Assembly: GCF_900215505.1 (NCBI RefSeq)
Contig: NZ_LT907844.1
Location: 1,054,001-1,118,000 of the forward strand
Length of the DNA stretch: 64,000 nucleotides
Direction of reading: 5' to 3'
Source of the DNA: Cohaesibacter sp. ES.047
Lineage (GTDB): Bacteria > Pseudomonadota > Alphaproteobacteria > Rhizobiales > Cohaesibacteraceae
The notes under the pieces are model-generated. The model had not been told where the DNA came from. It worked only from the letters and a program-made list of their open reading frames with translations, and made no database searches. A program made the translations under genes and the position numbers. Below, one piece after another: positions 1 to 9,032 of the stretch. How positions within the stretch are numbered: the stretch's first letter is position 1; each line of letters starts with the position of its first letter.

Positions 1-667
1 GAAGGCAATCGGTCTCGCCCTGACCAAAGGCGCAACAGGCCCAATCCGCTCTGACATCAAGATGGTTTTCGAGGCGTTCGAGCGCTGCCATGAAGGGATC
101 AAGATCTTCCGGGGAGGATTGCTGGCCGGCGGTGTAGCGTCCCAGTACGAACAGGAACTGCAGCCTGGACCTTGGCACAATATTGCGGCTGCACAGATCG
201 GCCAGCCAGTCGATATCAGTCTCGGAGTAGAGGATGTGCTGAATGGCGACATCATGATCCCGCTGTTCGTGATAAAAGCGCGCTATGTCTGGGAGTTCTC
301 CCTCGCTCAGCATTTCGCGGATCGCGATGGAGACGGCACGCGGCTGAACGTCTCGCACCAGTTTGCGTTGTTGCTCCGGGCTATACAGGCCAACGGCCTC
401 TGTGGTGATCTGGGCCTGCATGTCTGGGACGGCGCGGGCCAGCTCGGCAAGCAGCTCGCGGTAGAGACCAGCATCAAGGCAGTGCCTTTGCTCAGCATCC
501 CGCACATGGGCATGGATGCCGTCGGCCCCGGCCTGCCAGCAGGCGCGCGCGTCCTCGACGGTTTCGGCGATGGTGACAGGCAGAGCCGGATGGTCGGCCT
601 TGGTGCGCCGCGCCCCGTTGGGCGCGACCATGATTTTGGGCAGGGCGCTGTAATCTTGGTTGCTCAA
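1..667 (-). CDS. Beta-keto acid cleavage enzyme (BKACE/DUF849), 3' end cut by window edge
   Basis: The minus-strand frame is open to the window edge and gives about 222 residues of the N-terminal part. BKACE enzymes are TIM-barrel proteins that condense a beta-keto acid with acetyl-CoA and release acetoacetate plus a new acyl-CoA; they bind zinc through an HxH pair. Here IHAHVRD supplies His52 and His54, preceded by the family-like opening KIMVAPNGARR and PALPVT. The start is probably a TTG at 667 that overlaps the TGA of the upstream aminotransferase gene (TTGA), which indicates translational coupling; an in-frame ATG at 631 is the alternative but would remove family-like residues. The keto-acid substrate cannot be read from this fragment. 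Pairing with an aminotransferase suggests the two act in sequence: a transaminase yields the keto acid and BKACE cleaves it (inference). Confidence 0.85.
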   Translation of the reverse strand, partial: MSNQDYSALPKIMVAPNGARRTKADHPALPVTIAETVEDARACWQAGADGIHAHVRDAEQRHCLDAGLYRELLAELARAVPDMQAQITTEAVGLYSPEQQRKLVRDVQPRAVSIAIREMLSEGELPDIARFYHEQRDHDVAIQHILYSETDIDWLADLCSRNIVPRSRLQFLFVLGRYTAGQQSSPEDLDPFMAALERLENHLDVRADWACCAFGQGETDCL

Positions 668-1986
668 GGCAGCACCTGATCGAACGCGGTTTTGAGTTTG
701 GCGACGATTTCTGCGATGTGCTCATCTTCGATGATGAAAGCCGGAGCGAGCAGGATGTGATCGCCGTTGCCGCCATCAATGGTGCCGCTCATGGGATAGC
801 AGATAAGCCCCGCTTCGAAGGTCGCCTTCTTGAGGGCTTTGGCAATGGCGCGGGAGGGATCGAAGGGCTTTTTGGTTTCCCGGTCCTCGACGATCTCGAT
901 GCCGATGAACAGGCCGCGTCCGCGGATGTCGCCCACATGGGAATGCTGGCCAAAGGCTTCGTTGAGCGCGGCGCGCAATTTGATGCCCATTGCGTGGCTG
1001 CGTTCGGCAAGGCAGCCATCGGTGAGCTTAGTCAGCACAGCAAGGGCTGCGGCGCTTGCCGTGGGGTGGCCGATATAGGTGTGGCCATGATGGAAGAAGC
1101 CGCTTCCGTCCTCGATTGCCTTGTAGATGGCACCTGTGCAGAGCATCGCCCCAATGGGCTGATAGCCAGCGCCAAGTCCCTTGGCGATGGTCAGGATGTC
1201 CGGCGAAATGCCATCCTGCTCGCAGGCGAACAATGTTCCGGTGCGGCCCATACCGCACATGACTTCATCGAGAATGAGCAGAATGCCGTATTTGTCGCAA
1301 ATCTCGCGAATGCGTTTGAAGTAGCCCTCGACAGGGGCCAGCGCACCAGAGGTTGCGCCTACCACCGGCTCTGCAATAAAGGCCATGACTTCATCAGCGC
1401 CGATGCGGTTTATTTCCGCTTCGAGTTCATTGGCAACCCGTTGGCCATAGTCAAACGCACTCTCGCCGGGCTGGCGATCACGATATTCGTAGCAGGGACT
1501 GATATGGCTGGTCTCGATCATCAAGGGGGCAAAGGGTTTGCGCCGCCACATGTTGCCGCCTGCAGACAGGGCACCAAGCGTGTTGCCATGATAGCTCTGG
1601 CGGCGGGCGATGATGCGGTGCCGCTGCGGCTCGCCGATCTCGATGAAATATTGTCGTGCAAGCTTGATGCCTGCTTCCACCGCCTCGGACCCACCCGATA
1701 CGAGATAGACGCGATCAAGCCCCTCCGGCGCGTGGGCGATCAGCTTGTCAGCGAGGGCTTCGGCGGGCTTGGAGGTGAAAAATCCTGTATGAGCAAAGGG
1801 GATGACTTCGATCTGTTCGTGGATTGCCTTGAGGACATCAGGGTCGCTGTGACCAAGGCACGAGACCGCTGCGCCACCCGATCCATCGAGGTATTTTTTG
1901 CCATTGACATCAAATAAATAGACGCCTTCTCCATGGTCAATGGTCGGGGGGAGGGCTTTGGTATGACGTGGAAACAAATGTGACAT
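664..1986 (-). CDS. Class III (omega) aminotransferase, aspartate aminotransferase family
   Basis: A 440-residue cytoplasmic PLP enzyme of full family length. Visible landmarks are the N-terminal GVYLFDVNGKKYLDGSGG, the phosphate-binding SGGSEAVE (about 97-104), the PLP-ring aspartate in LILDEVMCGMGRTG (about 237-250) and the PLP-binding lysine in TIAKGLGAGYQP (Lys269). Class III enzymes move an amino group from an omega-amine or omega-amino acid to pyruvate or 2-oxoglutarate. The true substrate is unknown. It is the first gene of a minus-strand pair with the BKACE gene and diverges from the RpiR regulator at 2168; the 180-bp spacer holds two palindromes that may be operators. Not ornithine- or acetylornithine-specific by any motif I can name. 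Confidence 0.9.
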   Translation of the reverse strand: MSHLFPRHTKALPPTIDHGEGVYLFDVNGKKYLDGSGGAAVSCLGHSDPDVLKAIHEQIEVIPFAHTGFFTSKPAEALADKLIAHAPEGLDRVYLVSGGSEAVEAGIKLARQYFIEIGEPQRHRIIARRQSYHGNTLGALSAGGNMWRRKPFAPLMIETSHISPCYEYRDRQPGESAFDYGQRVANELEAEINRIGADEVMAFIAEPVVGATSGALAPVEGYFKRIREICDKYGILLILDEVMCGMGRTGTLFACEQDGISPDILTIAKGLGAGYQPIGAMLCTGAIYKAIEDGSGFFHHGHTYIGHPTASAAALAVLTKLTDGCLAERSHAMGIKLRAALNEAFGQHSHVGDIRGRGLFIGIEIVEDRETKKPFDPSRAIAKALKKATFEAGLICYPMSGTIDGGNGDHILLAPAFIIEDEHIAEIVAKLKTAFDQVLP

Positions 1987-2002
1987 GAAATTGCCTATAG
2001 TG

Positions 2003-2083
2003 AAACGTTTGATTTCCGGAGGTTGCGCCGCTCAGAAACGGACTGTTCGGATGGAACTCTAGCAGTATCGAAACATATGTTTC
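2003..2083. promoter_or_regulatory. Two palindromes between divergent aminotransferase and RpiR genes
   Basis: The spacer contains the perfect 14-bp palindrome GAAACATATGTTTC at 2070-2083 and the shorter AAACGTTT at 2003-2010, within TGAAACGTTTGA. RpiR/MurR proteins typically bind GAAA/TTTC-type inverted repeats, so both are candidate operators of the adjacent regulator. The spacer is otherwise AT-rich and must hold both divergent promoters. Confidence 0.5.
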
Positions 2084-2167
2084 AAGTATTGACTTAGAGT
2101 AAAACAATTGGAATTTTATAGGTCAGGGTAGAACCCCAAAAAGGGGCACCCGCAAAGAGGCGTGGGC

Positions 2168-3037
2168 ATGCTGGGAACTTCTACGATACAGGACCGGATT
2201 GCGGGCCAATATGGCGAGCTGAGCGAGCGTCTCAGGCAAGCTGCGGACTATATCGTCGAGCATGAGATCGAAGTCGCGACCCATTCCCTGCGCACTGTTG
2301 CCAGCAACGCCGGACTTGCCCCGGCAACCTTTTCAAGATTGTCTCAGGCCCTTGGCTTTTCCAGTTATGAACGCATGCGCGATATGTGCCGCGACGCGCT
2401 GGGGCGACAGGCCATGTCCTTTGCTCAGCGCGCTGAACTGCTGTCGAGTGAGGAAGAGGACGGCACATGCATGCCGTTCATCGAGCGGCAACTTTCGGCA
2501 AGTCTCGAAAATATATCAAAGCTTGGTCAGGATCTGGACCGCGACCGTCTCAATGCGGTTGTTAACCATTTGACTGCTGCGCGTGAGGTTCTGTTGTTCG
2601 GTGCGTTCAGCTCAACAGGCCTGATAGAATACTTTGCCTATCTTGCTCGCTATTTCACCTCGAACTGGAAAGTGGCGGGCCGTATGGGGGAGTCCATCAG
2701 TTCTGCCTTCGTAGGGCTTGGCAAGGAGGATGCGGTGATCATCCTGACCAAGCGTCCCTATGCGCGCCGTGCGATACTTGCCGCAGAAATGGCTTCAGAG
2801 TCAGGTGCTTACGTCATCGTTATCACGGATCGGCATTCCTGTCCGGCTCTGGAACATGCCTCCGCTCATTTCATTGTTTCGACCGAGAGCCCGCAATTCT
2901 TTTCTTCTTATGCAGCCACACTTGTGCTAATTGAAACATTGGTAGGAATGCTGGTGGCGCGAACGGGAACGTTAGCGCGCGATCGGATTGAAAACATCGA
3001 AACCCGCAATCACCGGTTGGGTGAATTCTGGGACTAA
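2168..3037 (+). CDS. MurR/RpiR family transcriptional regulator
   Basis: A 289-residue regulator with the two-domain family plan. An N-terminal helix-turn-helix (about 1-77) carries [20 protein letters not shown] and [19 protein letters not shown]-terminal SIS domain (about 120-260), opening [17 protein letters not shown], normally senses a phosphorylated sugar or other small ligand. I prefer the ATG at 2168 because AGAGG lies 7 nt upstream; a GTG at 2162 is the alternative. It ends 40 bp before the TAXI binding-protein gene, so it is probably co-transcribed with the TRAP operon or controls it together with the divergent aminotransferase-BKACE pair. The ligand is unknown. Confidence 0.9.
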   Translation: MLGTSTIQDRIAGQYGELSERLRQAADYIVEHEIEVATHSLRTVASNAGLAPATFSRLSQALGFSSYERMRDMCRDALGRQAMSFAQRAELLSSEEEDGTCMPFIERQLSASLENISKLGQDLDRDRLNAVVNHLTAAREVLLFGAFSSTGLIEYFAYLARYFTSNWKVAGRMGESISSAFVGLGKEDAVIILTKRPYARRAILAAEMASESGAYVIVITDRHSCPALEHASAHFIVSTESPQFFSSYAATLVLIETLVGMLVARTGTLARDRIENIETRNHRLGEFWD

Positions 3038-3077
3038 ACAAAAGCTGTTAACTTTCTTGCTAAACTGGGAGAAAAAA

Positions 3078-4046
3078 ATGCTCAAAAAACTGACACTCAC
3101 TGCAACTGCGCTTGCTGCGACGGTGGCCTTTTCACCGGCTGCTTTTGCAGAGGAGTTCATTACGATCGGTACCGGCGGTGTAACCGGCGTTTACTACCCG
3201 ACTGGCGGCGCTATCTGCCGTCTGGTCAACAAGGGTCGCAAGGACCACGGCGTTCGCTGCTCCGTTGAATCCACTGGTGGGTCCGTCTACAACATCAACA
3301 CCATTCGCGAAGGCGAGCTGGAATTTGGCGTTGCACAGTCTGACTGGCAGTATCATGCCTACAACGGCACCTCCAAGTTTGAAGACAAAGGTCCGTTCAA
3401 AGAGCTGCGTGCCGTTTTCTCCGTGCACCCTGAGCCGTTCACCGTTGTGGCTCGTGCCGACTCCGGCGTGAAAAACTTCCAGGACCTCAAAGGCAAACGC
3501 GTCAACATCGGCAACCCCGGGTCCGGTCAGCGCGGCACCATGGAAGTTCTCATGGATGCTCTTGGCTGGAGCATGGATGACTTCACTCTTGCAACCGAGC
3601 TGAAAGCTGCAGAACAATCTGCGGCTCTGTGCGACAACCAGATCGATGCCATGGTCTACACCGTCGGCCATCCGTCCGGTTCCATTCAGGAAGCTACCAC
3701 GGCTTGTGATTCCGTTCTGGTGACCGTTGACGGTCCTGCTGTCGACAAACTGATCTCGGACAACAGCTACTATCGGTCCGCGACCATTCCAGGCGGCATG
3801 TATCGCGGCAATGACGAAGACACCAAAACCTTTGGTGTTGGCGCAACCTTCGTTACGTCTGCGGCTGTGTCTGAAGACACTGTCTACACGCTGGTCAAAT
3901 CCGTTTTCGAAAACTTCGATGCGTTCAAAAAACTGCATCCCGCTTTCGCAAACCTGAAGCCTGAAGAAATGGCGACGGCTGGTCTGTCCGCTCCGCTGCA
4001 TCCTGGCGCTGCGAAATACTACAAAGAACAGGGCTGGATCAAGTAA
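3078..4046 (+). CDS. TAXI-family TRAP transporter solute-binding protein
   Basis: A 322-residue periplasmic protein. A signal peptide of about 26 residues ([18 protein letters not shown], then AFA before the mature [10 protein letters not shown]) is followed by the TAXI hallmark [20 protein letters not shown]. The ATG at 3078 is chosen because it begins the signal peptide and has GGGAG upstream; the open frame reaches further upstream but without a signal. TAXI proteins deliver organic anions or amino acids (glutamate in the studied case) to a fused TRAP permease, which is encoded next. A hairpin with a T-run follows the stop codon. The substrate is not predictable from sequence alone. Confidence 0.93.
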   Translation: MLKKLTLTATALAATVAFSPAAFAEEFITIGTGGVTGVYYPTGGAICRLVNKGRKDHGVRCSVESTGGSVYNINTIREGELEFGVAQSDWQYHAYNGTSKFEDKGPFKELRAVFSVHPEPFTVVARADSGVKNFQDLKGKRVNIGNPGSGQRGTMEVLMDALGWSMDDFTLATELKAAEQSAALCDNQIDAMVYTVGHPSGSIQEATTACDSVLVTVDGPAVDKLISDNSYYRSATIPGGMYRGNDEDTKTFGVGATFVTSAAVSEDTVYTLVKSVFENFDAFKKLHPAFANLKPEEMATAGLSAPLHPGAAKYYKEQGWIK

Positions 4047-4061
4047 GCCTTGATTGATGTG

Positions 4062-4095
4062 CGGTCTCGAGGCTCTTGCCCCGAGACCGTTTTTG
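4062..4095 (+). terminator. Hairpin plus T-run between binding protein and permease genes
   Basis: CGGTCTCG at 4062-4069 pairs with CGAGACCG, with a short loop of the GGCTCTTGCC kind, and is followed by TTTTTG. Being inside a probable operon, it likely acts as a partial terminator or a 3' stabilising hairpin that lets the binding protein be made in excess over the membrane subunit. Confidence 0.7.
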
Positions 4096-4267
4096 TTTCG
4101 CAGAGGTCGTTGCATCTTTCGTATTGAAGCGGTGGCCTGATCAACGTTTTTTTATTTTTGAAGCCATCTTCGGCCGTTCTGGACAATTTGTCAGCTCGTT
4201 GCTGTGCTCGGTTCCGGCCACGCCAAGACGTTGTTGTTTTGGAAGGTGATGGCCGGGAGCTCTATTG

Positions 4268-6880
4268 ATGTCTGACAAGCATGCGTCCGGACGCCCCCTG
4301 AGTGAAGAGGAGCTGCAAGATCTTGTTGCCTCTTCCGATGCAGGGTCGCGCAATCCGATTGGCGCAGTTGGAACGTTTCTGGCTGCGGTTGCCCTGATCT
4401 GGTCTGTCTTCCAGGTCGTTCTTGCTTCGCCCGTATCCCCCTATATCCTGCCCGCCGACCTCATCAACAACTCACGTCAGCTGCATCTGGCTTTTGCCAT
4501 TTTCCTTGCCTACATGGCGTATCCGGCCTTCTCCAACAGCCCGCGCCATCATATCCCCACGGGGGATTGGCTTCTTGGTGTGGCGGGGGCTCTCATTGCC
4601 CTTTACGGCTTTTTCTTCTACGAGAAAATCGTCAACAATGGCGGACTGGCAGATGATGTCGACAAGTGGGTCGCTCTCGCTGGCCTGCTGATCCTGTTCG
4701 AAGCTGCCCGCCGGGCACTCGGGCCAGCCATGGCGATCATCGCGACGATCTTTCTGTTTTATGTCTTCTTTGGCGCTTCCGAATGGATGCCCGAGGTCAT
4801 TCGCTGGAAGGGTGCCTCGCTGAAGAAAGCCATGAGCCACATGTGGATCACGTCCGAAGGAGTCTTCGGTATCGCGCTCGGTGTGTCGACCAAGTTCGTG
4901 TTCCTCTTCGTGTTGTTCGGGGCGCTGCTCGACAAGGCCGGAGCGGGCAACTATTTCATCAAGATGGCATTTGGGGCGCTTGGTCACCTTAAAGGGGGGC
5001 CTGCCAAGGCAGCTGTTGTGGGCTCTGCTGCGACGGGCCTTATTTCCGGCTCCTCCATCGCGAACGTCGTGACGACGGGCACCTTCACGATCCCGCTGAT
5101 GAAGCGGGTAGGCTTTACCTCGGAGCAGGCCGGTTCGGTCGAGGTCGCCTCATCCGTGAACGGCCAGATCATGCCGCCGGTCATGGGGGCAGCTGCCTTT
5201 CTGATGGTTGAATATGTCGGCATTTCCTATGTCGAGGTGATCACCCATGCCTTCCTGCCAGCTATGATTTCCTATATCGCGCTGGTTTATATCGTGCATC
5301 TGGAAGCGGTGAAACGGAACATGCCGACCATCGGTGACCGTTCGGTTTCAACCATGCGCACCATCCTGAGCATGTTCGCCTTCTTTGCCGGATTTGCCGC
5401 TCTTTGCTACGGCATCAAGTTTCCCATTGGCTGGATCGTGGCGGTCGTGCCTGAAGGGGCTAGCTGGATATTGGCGGCGCTTGTGTTCGTTGCCTATCTG
5501 GCACTGCTCAAGCTGGCCTCAACTGCGCCGGATCTCGAGCCGGATGACCCCAATGCCGAAGAGGTCGTGTTGCCGAACGTGTCGGAGATCTACAAGACCG
5601 GGCTTTATTATCTCCTGCCCATCGTTGTGTTGGTCTACTTCCTGATGATCGAGCAGAAATCACCGGGCCTGTCGGCTTTCTGGGCGACCTCCCTGTTGTT
5701 TGTCATCCTGTTGACGCAGAAGCCCATCAAGGGGATCTTTCGCGGTGAAAGCGAGATGGTCAACTCCTTCAAGTCGGGAGTGATGGATCTGGGCGTCGGC
5801 CTCATTGATGGCGCGCGCAACATGATCGGCATTGGCCTAGCAACCGCAACCGCCGGTGTGATCGTGGGTACCGTCACGCTGACCGGTATCGGGCAGGTGA
5901 TGGCCAATCTGGTCGAAATCATGTCCGGCGGCAATCTCGTCCTGATGCTGATCTTTGTCGGTCTGCTCTCACTCGTTCTGGGCATGGGGCTGCCGACGAC
6001 GGCAAACTACATCGTTGTCTCCTCGCTGATGGCTGGCGTTGTTGTCACACTGGGGGCGCAGTCGGGGCTGGTGGTGCCGCTTATTGCTGTTCATCTGTTC
6101 GTCTTCTACTTCGGCATCATGGCGGATGTGACGCCGCCTGTGGGGCTCGCCTCCTTTGCCGCGGCGGCGGTGTCAGGGGGCGATGCGATCAAGACCGGCT
6201 TTACGGCCTTTTTCTATTCGCTCCGGACAGTGGCTCTGCCGTTCGTGTTCATCTTCAACACCGATCTTCTGCTGATTGACGTCACCTGGTTCCAGGGGAT
6301 TCTTGTGGCCGTGATCGCAACCATTGCCATTCTGGTGTTCACCGCCGGAACCATGGGCTATTTCGTTGCGCGCAACCGCATTTACGAGAGCGTCGCGCTC
6401 ATTGTGATCTCGTTCGTGCTGTTCCGTCCCGATTTCTTCATGGACCGCATTCAGCCCCCCTATGAGCGGGTCGAACCGGCGCAGATTACGCAGGCGCTTG
6501 CCAAACTGACTCCCGGCCACGAAATGCGTGTGAAACTGACGGGGCCGGACTTTACCAGCGGACGGGTGAAGGACACGACGATTGTCCTTGAAGCCGGTGA
6601 TGAGACGGGTGGTGAGGAACGCCTGTCGGCGATGGGGCTGGCTGTTCTGGATGAGGATGGCATTGTCAAACTCGATGAGCCGTTCCCCGGCACACCGTTC
6701 TTTACAGATCTCAGCTCGTTCGATTTCTATGGCGATACGCCGGTGTCGATCGAGAAGGTTCAAGTCAAGGCTGACCAGCTGCCCAAAGAACTCCTGTTTA
6801 TTCCGGGGCTTTTGCTGCTGGGTCTGGTCTATTTGCTGCAACGCGCCCGCGCGGGCCGTAAGGAGGAGCCAGCTTCATGA
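4268..6880 (+). CDS. TRAP transporter fused permease (DctQM) with C-terminal DUF3394-like region
   Basis: An 870-residue inner-membrane protein in which the small DctQ-like and large DctM-like subunits are fused, the usual form for TAXI systems. A short acidic N-terminus is followed by about 16-18 hydrophobic segments. DctM landmarks include GLISGSSIANVVTTGTFTIP, SSVNGQIMPPVMGAAAFLM, GMGLPTTANYIVV and FGIMADVTPPVGLASFAAAA. From about residue 700 a soluble region (PPYERVEPAQITQALAKL onward) ends with one more membrane helix; this matches the DUF3394 tail seen on some of these permeases. The ATG at 4268 is preferred over a TTG one codon earlier. Its stop overlaps the next start by 4 bp (ATGA). 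It imports the TAXI ligand using an ion gradient. Confidence 0.93.
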   Translation: MSDKHASGRPLSEEELQDLVASSDAGSRNPIGAVGTFLAAVALIWSVFQVVLASPVSPYILPADLINNSRQLHLAFAIFLAYMAYPAFSNSPRHHIPTGDWLLGVAGALIALYGFFFYEKIVNNGGLADDVDKWVALAGLLILFEAARRALGPAMAIIATIFLFYVFFGASEWMPEVIRWKGASLKKAMSHMWITSEGVFGIALGVSTKFVFLFVLFGALLDKAGAGNYFIKMAFGALGHLKGGPAKAAVVGSAATGLISGSSIANVVTTGTFTIPLMKRVGFTSEQAGSVEVASSVNGQIMPPVMGAAAFLMVEYVGISYVEVITHAFLPAMISYIALVYIVHLEAVKRNMPTIGDRSVSTMRTILSMFAFFAGFAALCYGIKFPIGWIVAVVPEGASWILAALVFVAYLALLKLASTAPDLEPDDPNAEEVVLPNVSEIYKTGLYYLLPIVVLVYFLMIEQKSPGLSAFWATSLLFVILLTQKPIKGIFRGESEMVNSFKSGVMDLGVGLIDGARNMIGIGLATATAGVIVGTVTLTGIGQVMANLVEIMSGGNLVLMLIFVGLLSLVLGMGLPTTANYIVVSSLMAGVVVTLGAQSGLVVPLIAVHLFVFYFGIMADVTPPVGLASFAAAAVSGGDAIKTGFTAFFYSLRTVALPFVFIFNTDLLLIDVTWFQGILVAVIATIAILVFTAGTMGYFVARNRIYESVALIVISFVLFRPDFFMDRIQPPYERVEPAQITQALAKLTPGHEMRVKLTGPDFTSGRVKDTTIVLEAGDETGGEERLSAMGLAVLDEDGIVKLDEPFPGTPFFTDLSSFDFYGDTPVSIEKVQVKADQLPKELLFIPGLLLLGLVYLLQRARAGRKEEPAS

Positions 6881-7311
6881 CCAAATCGATCCTTTGTGCG
6901 ATTGATATCTCGCAGGATAACGATACCAAAGTTCTGGAAATTGCCGACAAGCTGGCAAAGGTGGATGACGCCCGTCTGGACGTCATCACCGTTGTGCCAA
7001 ACTTCGGCATGACCCTCGTCGGAAGCTTCTTTGACGAGAATTTCCAGAAGCAGGCCGTGGCTGATGCCAAGAGCGCACTCAAGACGCGCGTGGAACAAAT
7101 ACTCGGGTTAGAGCGCAACACATCCATTCGCCATATCGTTGCGACCGGTTCTGCCTATGAGGAGATTCTCGAGGTGGCCACGCAGATCAATACCGATCTT
7201 ATCGTGATCGGTGCGCACAAGCCGGACCTGAAGGAATTTCTCATCGGTCCGAACGCGGCGCGCGTGGTGCGTCATTCGAACTGTTCGGTCTATGTGGTCC
7301 GGGAGGCCTAG
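6877..7311 (+). CDS. Universal stress protein (UspA family), TRAP-linked
   Basis: A 144-residue single-domain Usp fold protein. It starts MTKSILCAIDISQDND and ends with a GAHKPDLKEFLIGPNAARVV / SNCSVYVVREA segment that corresponds to the ATP-binding loop of the family (GxxGx9G-type, here somewhat altered). It overlaps the permease gene by 4 bp, so the two are translationally coupled. An ATP-binding Usp protein, TeaD, regulates the TeaABC TRAP transporter of Halomonas, and the coupling here suggests an analogous regulatory role (inference). It is the last gene of the unit, followed by a strong terminator. Confidence 0.9.
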   Translation: MTKSILCAIDISQDNDTKVLEIADKLAKVDDARLDVITVVPNFGMTLVGSFFDENFQKQAVADAKSALKTRVEQILGLERNTSIRHIVATGSAYEEILEVATQINTDLIVIGAHKPDLKEFLIGPNAARVVRHSNCSVYVVREA

Positions 7312-7333
7312 ACCCACACTCGTATGAGACAAT

Positions 7334-7368
7334 AAAAAGGCCGCTCCATCTAGGGGCGGCCTTTTTTT
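7334..7368. terminator. Bidirectional rho-independent terminator
   Basis: AAAAAGGCCGCTCC and GGGGCGGCCTTTTTTT form a GC-rich stem with a 5-nt loop, with T-runs in both directions. It lies between the convergent universal stress protein and mgsA genes and can serve both. Confidence 0.9.
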
Positions 7369-7411
7369 GTTGGATCGCGTGATGCGGCGCTTCCCTTCTC
7401 GGGATGAGGCT

Positions 7412-7840
7412 TCAGGCCGCGGCGATGCTTTTCTGTTTATCCTTGATGAGGCCACGCATGATGTAATTGGCCGAGCTGGGGCTGTAGGCCACTGGCAGGT
7501 CATAAACGGTAGCGAGGCGGTTGAGTGCCTTCACATCCACGTCATGCGGCATCGGGGACAGCGGATCGACAAAGAAGATCAGGCCGTCGAGACGCTTTTC
7601 GGCAATCATTGCGCCGATCTGCTGGTCACCGCCAAGCGGGCCGGAAAACAGCGGGGTCAGATTAAGGGTCGGATAGGCTTCGAGGATTCGGCTGCCCGTG
7701 GTTCCGGTGCCGACCAGTTCCGAATTTTCCAGCATGGACAGATGATGACCGACCCATTCGATCAGATCGTCCTTCTTGGCGTCATGGGCAACAAGGGCGA
7801 TGCGCAAGGGTGCGCTCGGATTGGACTTGGTCTCTTGCAT
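7412..7840 (-). CDS. mgsA: Methylglyoxal synthase
   Basis: A 142-residue cytoplasmic enzyme that converts dihydroxyacetone phosphate to methylglyoxal and phosphate, a bypass of lower glycolysis used when phosphorylated sugars build up. All family landmarks are visible: IALVAHDAKK (His19, Asp20, Lys23), GTGTTG for phosphate binding, FSGPLGGDQQIGA (Asp72, the catalytic base), VDPLSPMPHDVDVKAL (Asp92, His99, Asp102). Length is normal for the family. It stands alone; a pair of 14-bp direct repeats lies just upstream of the start. GloB, needed for methylglyoxal detoxification, is encoded at 46624-47400. Confidence 0.95.
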   Translation of the reverse strand: MQETKSNPSAPLRIALVAHDAKKDDLIEWVGHHLSMLENSELVGTGTTGSRILEAYPTLNLTPLFSGPLGGDQQIGAMIAEKRLDGLIFFVDPLSPMPHDVDVKALNRLATVYDLPVAYSPSSANYIMRGLIKDKQKSIAAA

Positions 7841-7871
7841 GGATGCATTTCCTCGATTGTTCGGTCGCGAC

Positions 7872-7900
7872 TGTCTGCATCATGAGTGTCTGTATCATGA
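7872..7900. repeat. Direct repeat pair upstream of mgsA
   Basis: TGTCTGCATCATGA (7872-7885) is followed 15 nt later by TGTCTGTATCATGA (7887-7900), 13 of 14 positions identical. The pair sits 30-60 nt upstream of the mgsA start on the minus strand, so it may be an operator or overlap the promoter. No regulator is known from the sequence. Confidence 0.4.
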
Positions 7901-8028
7901 CCGGCAAGTCATTGATCGGATTGAAAACAGGCGACCCGATTATGTTTGCACCACATTACATGGAAGGGACCGTGACTGTCCACCCGTCATAACCCTGACC
8001 TTGGCGGTGTGGGCCAGATCTGGAGCAA

Positions 8029-9018
8029 TCATTGTGGTCCGGTTTGTGGTCCGGGGTGGCGTGTCCTGCGGTCGAAAATCTTGCGTCCGAACAGCGAGGC
8101 GGTGAGATCGGTCATCAGCTCTGCCGTCATGCCGCGGTGATCGAGGAAGGGATTGAGTTCGACCAGATCAAGCGAGGTGACGCATTCACTCTCATGGAGC
8201 AGTTCCATGATCAGATGCGCCTCGCGGAAGGTTGCGCCTCCGGGGACCGTGGTGCCGACCGCCGGGGCGATGGACGGGTCGAGAAAGTCGACATCGAGGC
8301 TGACGTGCAACATGGCGTTGGTTGCCTTCACCTCGTCGATGAGTTGCTGCAACGGGCGGATGACGCCGACTTCATCGATCACGCGCATGTCATTGACCAG
8401 CACCCGTTGCTCCTGAAGCCGTAGGCGTTCGTCAAGGTCGACACTGCGGATGCCAATCATGTGGACGTGGGACGGATGGACCGGATGCCGCAGTGGTTCG
8501 GCATAAAGCCCCGCCAAGTCCGGGTCGCCGCAAAAGGCCGCGACGGACATGCCGTGGATGTTGCCGCTCTGGGACGTTGCGGGGGTGTTGAAATCAGGAT
8601 GTGCGTCGAGCCAGAGCACATAAAGTGGGCGGCTGCATTCGGCGGCGTGGCGCGCAAGCCCGGCAACCGATCCGATGGACAGGGCATGGTCGCCGCCGAG
8701 AAAAATGGGGAATGTGTCCTGCGCCATAGCATAGGCCATGTCCGCAAGGGCTTGCGTCCAGCCGGCAATGGCTTCGAAATTGCGCGCAGAACCGGATCGG
8801 GTTGATGCTGCGGTGACCTGTCTTGGGGTCAGATTGCCGTGGTCGGCGGTATGGTGGCCAAGGCCTTCGAGGGTTTCGATGATGCCCGCAGTCCGCAGGG
8901 CATCGGGACCCATCAGGCAGCCCTTTTCGTGCGTGCCGTCCTCAAGGGGCACGCCCAGAATCGCAATGGATGGAGAGATGTCTTGATTGGTCTTCACTGC
9001 TTGGCCCCTTTTGCTCAT
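8029..9018 (-). CDS. rocF: Arginase
   Basis: A 329-residue manganese enzyme of the ureohydrolase fold that splits L-arginine into ornithine and urea. Metal ligands are all in place: His111 in GGDHALSIG, Asp138/His140/Asp142 in [12 protein letters not shown], and Asp242/Asp244 in [15 protein letters not shown]. The SGNIHGM loop after the second motif is the arginase rather than the agmatinase form. Two starts are possible: ATG at 9018, with a weak ribosome site, and GTG at 8997, preceded by AAGGGG; the latter may be the true one. It is transcribed alone and a 106-bp double-hairpin repeat lies immediately upstream. Confidence 0.88.
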   Translation of the reverse strand: MSKRGQAVKTNQDISPSIAILGVPLEDGTHEKGCLMGPDALRTAGIIETLEGLGHHTADHGNLTPRQVTAASTRSGSARNFEAIAGWTQALADMAYAMAQDTFPIFLGGDHALSIGSVAGLARHAAECSRPLYVLWLDAHPDFNTPATSQSGNIHGMSVAAFCGDPDLAGLYAEPLRHPVHPSHVHMIGIRSVDLDERLRLQEQRVLVNDMRVIDEVGVIRPLQQLIDEVKATNAMLHVSLDVDFLDPSIAPAVGTTVPGGATFREAHLIMELLHESECVTSLDLVELNPFLDHRGMTAELMTDLTASLFGRKIFDRRTRHPGPQTGPQ

Positions 9019-9032
9019 GCCGATGGTTTCCG

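Noticed and set aside
62-679. 205-aa plus-strand frame at the left edge
   Set aside because: The minus strand encodes a BKACE protein with its HxH metal site over the same bases.
718-1917. 399-aa plus-strand open frame
   Set aside because: It lies fully antisense to the well-supported class III aminotransferase gene and shows no family motif; high GC at third positions opens such frames.
3132-4115. 327-aa minus-strand open frame
   Set aside because: Antisense to the TAXI binding protein, which has a signal peptide and family motifs.
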